NCBI GenBank assembly: GCA_964518875.1
Contig: CAZFHI010000017.1
Coordinates: forward strand, 1-46,374
Reading direction: 5' to 3'
Source of the DNA: DTU024 sp964518875
Lineage (GTDB): Bacteria; Bacillota; Clostridia; Christensenellales; Aristaeellaceae
Length of the DNA: 46,374 nucleotides
In this document: piece by piece, positions 43,780 to 46,374 of the stretch
Layout of the letters: each line of letters starts with the position of its first letter
Numbering within the stretch: position 1 is the first letter of the stretch
Notes under the pieces: generated by a model
What the model saw: the letters and a program-made list of their open reading frames with translations, nothing else
Database searches by the model: none
What the model was told of the DNA's origin: nothing
Translations under genes and position numbers: made by a program

Positions 43780-43808
43780 AATATACAGCATATGGCTATG
43801 CTTGTCAA
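43780..43808 (-). promoter_or_regulatory. Strong promoter of the ylxM-ffh-rpsP block
   Basis: On the minus strand a perfect TTGACA (43803-43808) and TATATT (43780-43785) are 17 bases apart. The start of transcription should lie near 43773. Confidence 0.8.
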
Positions 43809-43932
43809 GCGCTTAGTGTGTTAATAAGCTATCTTCCCGTCTGCTTAATCAACAGATAAACAATTTATAAAATTTTTAAATACTCTGTCCGTTTATAGTT
43901 TTTTAAATTTTTTATTCACGCTTAAAGCGGTG

Positions 43933-44355
43933 TTATTCAACAGCTGAAAAAATTTCTCCCTCTATTTCAAATATATCGTCCATAGGAATTTCCATTCCGC
44001 TTTGCAGCACAATCAATCTTTCAAATTCTTTCACTTTTTTAACAGTGTCTGTAATTTTAATATACTCTCCACCGGTCTTTTTTGAATCGGGTTTAAAATA
44101 TGTAAAAGTAACTTCAGGCTTATCAGCAAGTCTTTTAATTAATAGCTTAAGCTTTATATTGAGCTTTTTTAAGTTTTCCTCATCTATTTCTATTTTTTTA
44201 TATGTGACGCGCCTTTTTTCATTTATTGCAGCATCATACCCTGTAAGCGCGGCGAAAGGCGCAAACTGCGCTGCGCGCTCTATCACTGGCATATGCGGTC
44301 TTTTTGCAGAAACATGGTGAGGAAGGTTTAATATATCTTTATATTTTTCGCTCAC
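43933..44355 (-). CDS. YolD-like protein paired with Y-family polymerase
   Basis: The 140 aa resemble the YolD-like family, which in Bacilli and Clostridia is encoded next to UvrX/UmuC-type polymerases and may act as their accessory subunit. Visible is the N-terminal RPHMPVIERAAQFAPFAALTGYDAAI segment typical of clostridial members, then a basic central region and a C-terminal IPMDDIFEIEGE. GTG start, AGGAGG 9 bases upstream, overlapping the polymerase stop by 4 bases (GTGA). About 190 bases without a gene follow before ylxM; they hold the ylxM promoter and no clear terminator for this gene. Confidence 0.75.
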   Translation of the reverse strand: MSEKYKDILNLPHHVSAKRPHMPVIERAAQFAPFAALTGYDAAINEKRRVTYKKIEIDEENLKKLNIKLKLLIKRLADKPEVTFTYFKPDSKKTGGEYIKITDTVKKVKEFERLIVLQSGMEIPMDDIFEIEGEIFSAVE

Positions 44356-45854
44356 GCTCTGTGCCCTCCTATCTGCACATTGCGTTCCTTAGCGGTCGCG
44401 CCGTCTATAAAGTTCATTCCTTTTAATATAGCGTTTTTACCAAACCGTTTTTTTATATTCAGCATTGCATGTTGTACTTTTTTCTCCCGCTCAAATTCTG
44501 CGCATTCTGCCTTGCGCTTCGCATCAAGAGCTGAATAATCCGTAAAAAAGTCCATCTGTTCAAAGCTTGGGTTTGGCATATCAGCTTCTTTAATAACATG
44601 GTTAGCAACTATGTTCAGCCTCCTTACAAGCAGATTTCTATCTGCAATGCTGTCAAACAATTCTGAAGCGGCGCGCATTATTTTTTTTGCAGATGATGTA
44701 TACCCATATAGGTTGGCGGTCCCATGAGCACGCTTTGGTATCTGCCGTCCATAGTGATCCTTTACTATTTCCCCGCAATAATTTTTAATGAGCTCATGAT
44801 TATTTAAATTTTCAGCGTCGTAACCAACACTAATAACAATCTGGTCTGTAACAAGCTTTTTATCCACCAAATCAAGCGCAAGAAAATCCGCCATTTCGCG
44901 CAGAACAAGCTTTGCCTTGTCCGCTTCGTAAGGACAGTGCAAAACTTGTCCCGAGCTTATGCTGTTGGCGCTCGGTCTGTACGCTTTTATGGCTTTAATA
45001 GTCGTCGGTTCCCAGCCCCACGCGTGGTCAATAAGCAACTCCGCGTTTTTTCCGAAGAGCTTGTATAGTTTATCCTCATTTTTTATAGAACATCTTGCGA
45101 TATCTCCCATTGTGAACATACCGTTTTTTTCAAGTTTATCAGCGTAGCCTCTGCCGATGCGCCAAAAATCGGTAAGCGGTCGATGCGCCCACAGAGCTTT
45201 ACGAAAGCTCGTCTCGTTCAGCTCTGCGATGCGTACGCCGTTTTTGTCTGCCGGAATATGCTTTGCAACAATATCCATAGCGACTTTGCATAAGAACATG
45301 TTTGTACCTATGCCTGCTGTTGCCGTTATTCCAGTGGTTCTAAAAACATCTAAAATTATTTTTACAGCAAGCTCTCCGGGAGAAAGCCTGTATGCGGCTA
45401 AATAATCCGTAATATCCATAAAAACCTCGTCAATAGAATACACAACTATGTCCTCAGGAGCTATATACTTCATATATATTTCGTAAATCCTCGCGCTGTA
45501 TTTTATGTAGCATGCCATTCTTGGAGTTGCTGTTATAAAATTGACGGCAAGCTCTGGATTGGCTTGCAGTTCAGACATAAAGCATGATGCGCCTTTGAGC
45601 CTTTGTTTAGGCGAATCGCGCATTCTTACCGCGTTTATTTTTCTAATTTGCTGCTTGACTTCAAATAAACGTCCCCGTCCCGATATACCATAACTTTTTA
45701 ACGGCGGAGTAACGGCAAGGCAGATTGTTTTATCAGTACGGCTTTCGTCTGCGACAACAAGGTTTGTGTCTAAAGGATCAAGCCCGCGTTCAACGCATTC
45801 AACCGAAGCATAAAAGCTCTTTAAGTCAATCGCAATATATTTTCGCTCTTTCAT
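44352..45854 (-). CDS. Y-family DNA polymerase (UvrX/UmuC-like), LexA-controlled
   Basis: Error-prone translesion polymerase. The 500 aa have the palm motif AIDLKSFYASVECVERGLDP at the N-terminus, catalytic SIDEVFMDIT, helix-hairpin-helix DFWRIGRGYADKLEKNG and a little-finger domain. Near residue 435 QMDFF fits a sliding-clamp-binding motif. It is closer to UvrX/YqjW than to standard DinB by length and by the VADESRTDKTICLAV insert. I chose ATG at 45854 behind GGGAGG; a TTG eight codons upstream is less likely. The SOS box upstream implies induction by DNA damage. A YolD-like gene overlaps its 3' end. Confidence 0.88.
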   Translation of the reverse strand: MKERKYIAIDLKSFYASVECVERGLDPLDTNLVVADESRTDKTICLAVTPPLKSYGISGRGRLFEVKQQIRKINAVRMRDSPKQRLKGASCFMSELQANPELAVNFITATPRMACYIKYSARIYEIYMKYIAPEDIVVYSIDEVFMDITDYLAAYRLSPGELAVKIILDVFRTTGITATAGIGTNMFLCKVAMDIVAKHIPADKNGVRIAELNETSFRKALWAHRPLTDFWRIGRGYADKLEKNGMFTMGDIARCSIKNEDKLYKLFGKNAELLIDHAWGWEPTTIKAIKAYRPSANSISSGQVLHCPYEADKAKLVLREMADFLALDLVDKKLVTDQIVISVGYDAENLNNHELIKNYCGEIVKDHYGRQIPKRAHGTANLYGYTSSAKKIMRAASELFDSIADRNLLVRRLNIVANHVIKEADMPNPSFEQMDFFTDYSALDAKRKAECAEFEREKKVQHAMLNIKKRFGKNAILKGMNFIDGATAKERNVQIGGHRA

Positions 45855-45999
45855 GCTAAGTCCGCCTCCCTTTACCAAACATTGTTTTTATATGCCGCAT
45901 TATTTAATGATCAACATATAATCCGGTTTTATTCACAGCGCCATTTATTATTTATACGAAAAACATGAAAGCATACCAAACTACGACTCGAGAATTATA

Positions 46000-46013
46000 C
46001 GAACTAATGTTCG
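46000..46013. promoter_or_regulatory. LexA (SOS) box
   Basis: CGAACTAATGTTCG is a perfect match to the Gram-positive SOS consensus CGAACNNNNGTTCG. It begins a few bases after the -10 box of the polymerase promoter, so LexA would cover the transcription start. Confidence 0.92.
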
Positions 46014-46020
46014 CATAAGT

Positions 46021-46049
46021 ATAATATCATGCTCAGTTTTGAGTGTCAA
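46021..46049 (-). promoter_or_regulatory. SOS promoter of polymerase-yolD
   Basis: On the minus strand perfect TTGACA (46044-46049) and TATTAT (46021-46026) are 17 bases apart. The leader to the ATG would be roughly 160 bases. The 301 bases 45855-46155 hold this promoter, the LexA box and the tRNA promoter, and no gene. Confidence 0.85.
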
Positions 46050-46115
46050 CACAGACGCAAAAATTTGTTTTTCTTCCGCAACAAATATTCCGCAATAAAT
46101 ATTTTCTTTTCAGCC

Positions 46116-46144
46116 TTGCATTGTAACTTGGTTTATGGTAGAAT
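46116..46144 (+). promoter_or_regulatory. Promoter of tRNA-Val
   Basis: TTGCAT (46116-46121) and TAGAAT (46139-46144) are 17 bases apart. Transcription would start about 5 bases before the mature tRNA. Confidence 0.75.
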
Positions 46145-46155
46145 ACCCGAGCTGT

Positions 46156-46232
46156 GGGATTATAGCTCAGTTGGTTAGAGTACCACGTTGACATCGTGGG
46201 GGTCACTGGTTCGAGCCCAGTTAATCCCACCA
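46156..46232 (+). tRNA. tRNA-Val (anticodon GAC)
   Basis: Full cloverleaf: acceptor GGGATTA with TAATCCC, D arm GCTC...GAGT, anticodon stem CCACG/CGTGG around loop TTGACAT, T arm ACTGG TTCGAGC CCAGT, discriminator A and encoded CCA. Anticodon GAC reads GUC and GUU valine codons. Confidence 0.96.
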
Positions 46233-46242
46233 TTTTTATTAG

Positions 46243-46268
46243 CTCCATTTAAAAAATGGAGTTTTTTT
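46243..46268 (+). terminator. Rho-independent terminator of tRNA-Val
   Basis: CTCCATTT (46243-46250) pairs with AAATGGAG (46254-46261) around AAA, followed by seven T. Confidence 0.9.
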
Positions 46269-46316
46269 AATGCCTCGCTTTAGGTTAAAATTCATTTAAT
46301 CTAAAAGTTTGTATTT

Positions 46317-46369
46317 TTTTGTACATTTGTCAATGATGTGAGACCGAGTTAAAGATAAAACGACGGTCT
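46317..46369. repeat. Right copy of 53-bp terminal inverted repeat
   Basis: Perfect reverse complement of 2-54. Between the tRNA terminator and this copy, 46269-46316, nothing else is recognisable. The sequence continues only 5 bases past the repeat. Confidence 0.85.
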
Positions 46370-46374
46370 TTAGA

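Noticed and set aside
46033..46248. 71-aa minus-strand frame containing GLTGLEPVTPT
   Set aside because: It is the antisense of the tRNA-Val gene; this peptide is a well-known spurious translation of tRNA complements.
46269..46316. tRNA 3' end as phage or element attachment site
   Set aside because: No integrase and no duplicated tRNA 3' segment are visible in the window.
1..46374. CRISPR array, toxin-antitoxin or restriction system
   Set aside because: No spaced direct repeats and no recognisable cas, toxin, methylase or nuclease-defence genes were found on reading both strands.

Overview
The window looks like chromosome of an uncultured Gram-positive anaerobe of the Clostridia. Grounds: AT-rich codon use by eye, strong AGGAGG-type ribosome sites, a Gram-positive LexA box, YlxM-Ffh and DnaG-RpoD-TrmK-Nif3 gene order, a flavodiiron protein, ArgR, Lgt and VanW-type proteins. 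Many genes start at TTG or GTG. The N-glycan enzymes suggest an animal-associated or glycoprotein-rich habitat (inference). No phage, plasmid, transposase or CRISPR array is present.

Layout, left to right. 1-8620 (minus): a MATE transporter with a defective-looking start; an acyltransferase-like protein; then a sugar operon, GH130 phosphorylase - GH38 alpha-mannosidase - GH20 hexosaminidase, with its own promoter. 8885-10969 (minus): a purine phosphoribosyltransferase and guaA, whose glutaminase domain has lost its catalytic residues. 11094-14743 (plus): recD2 - comF-like - tcdA. 14698-32881 (minus): a long one-way run, tilS-hpt, ftsH-PHP-vanW, nadK-argR-recN, upp-fprA-CBM9-like-serine hydrolase-M20-aldo/keto reductase-lgt-serine hydrolase-recX, with internal promoters before ftsH, nadK and upp. 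33048-33695 (plus): an inactive rhomboid-like protein. 33719-43739 (minus): ylxM-ffh-rpsP-khpA-rimM-trmD-dgt-dnaG-rpoD-trmK-nif3-zinc ribbon protein-rnpB, a continuous housekeeping block from one strong promoter. 43933-46049 (minus): a Y-family polymerase and a YolD-like partner behind a LexA-box promoter. 46116-46268 (plus): tRNA-Val(GAC) with promoter and terminator.

The two ends carry a perfect 53-bp inverted repeat, both copies pointing outward. This is what a contig bounded on each side by the same multicopy element would show.

How genes work together: the glycoside hydrolases have no export signals and would finish imported N-glycan fragments in the cytoplasm, ending in phosphorolysis of Man-GlcNAc. 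The housekeeping block joins protein targeting, ribosome assembly, tRNA methylation, dNTP control and replication/transcription initiation. The strongest candidate for new biology is the GuaA with a full-length but catalytically dead glutaminase domain. Non-ATG starts (CTG for nadK, ATA for the MATE gene), a probably leaderless tilS mRNA and a 5' hairpin at the start of the ffh transcript are secondary leads. All coordinates and motif counts were read by eye; no searches were run.
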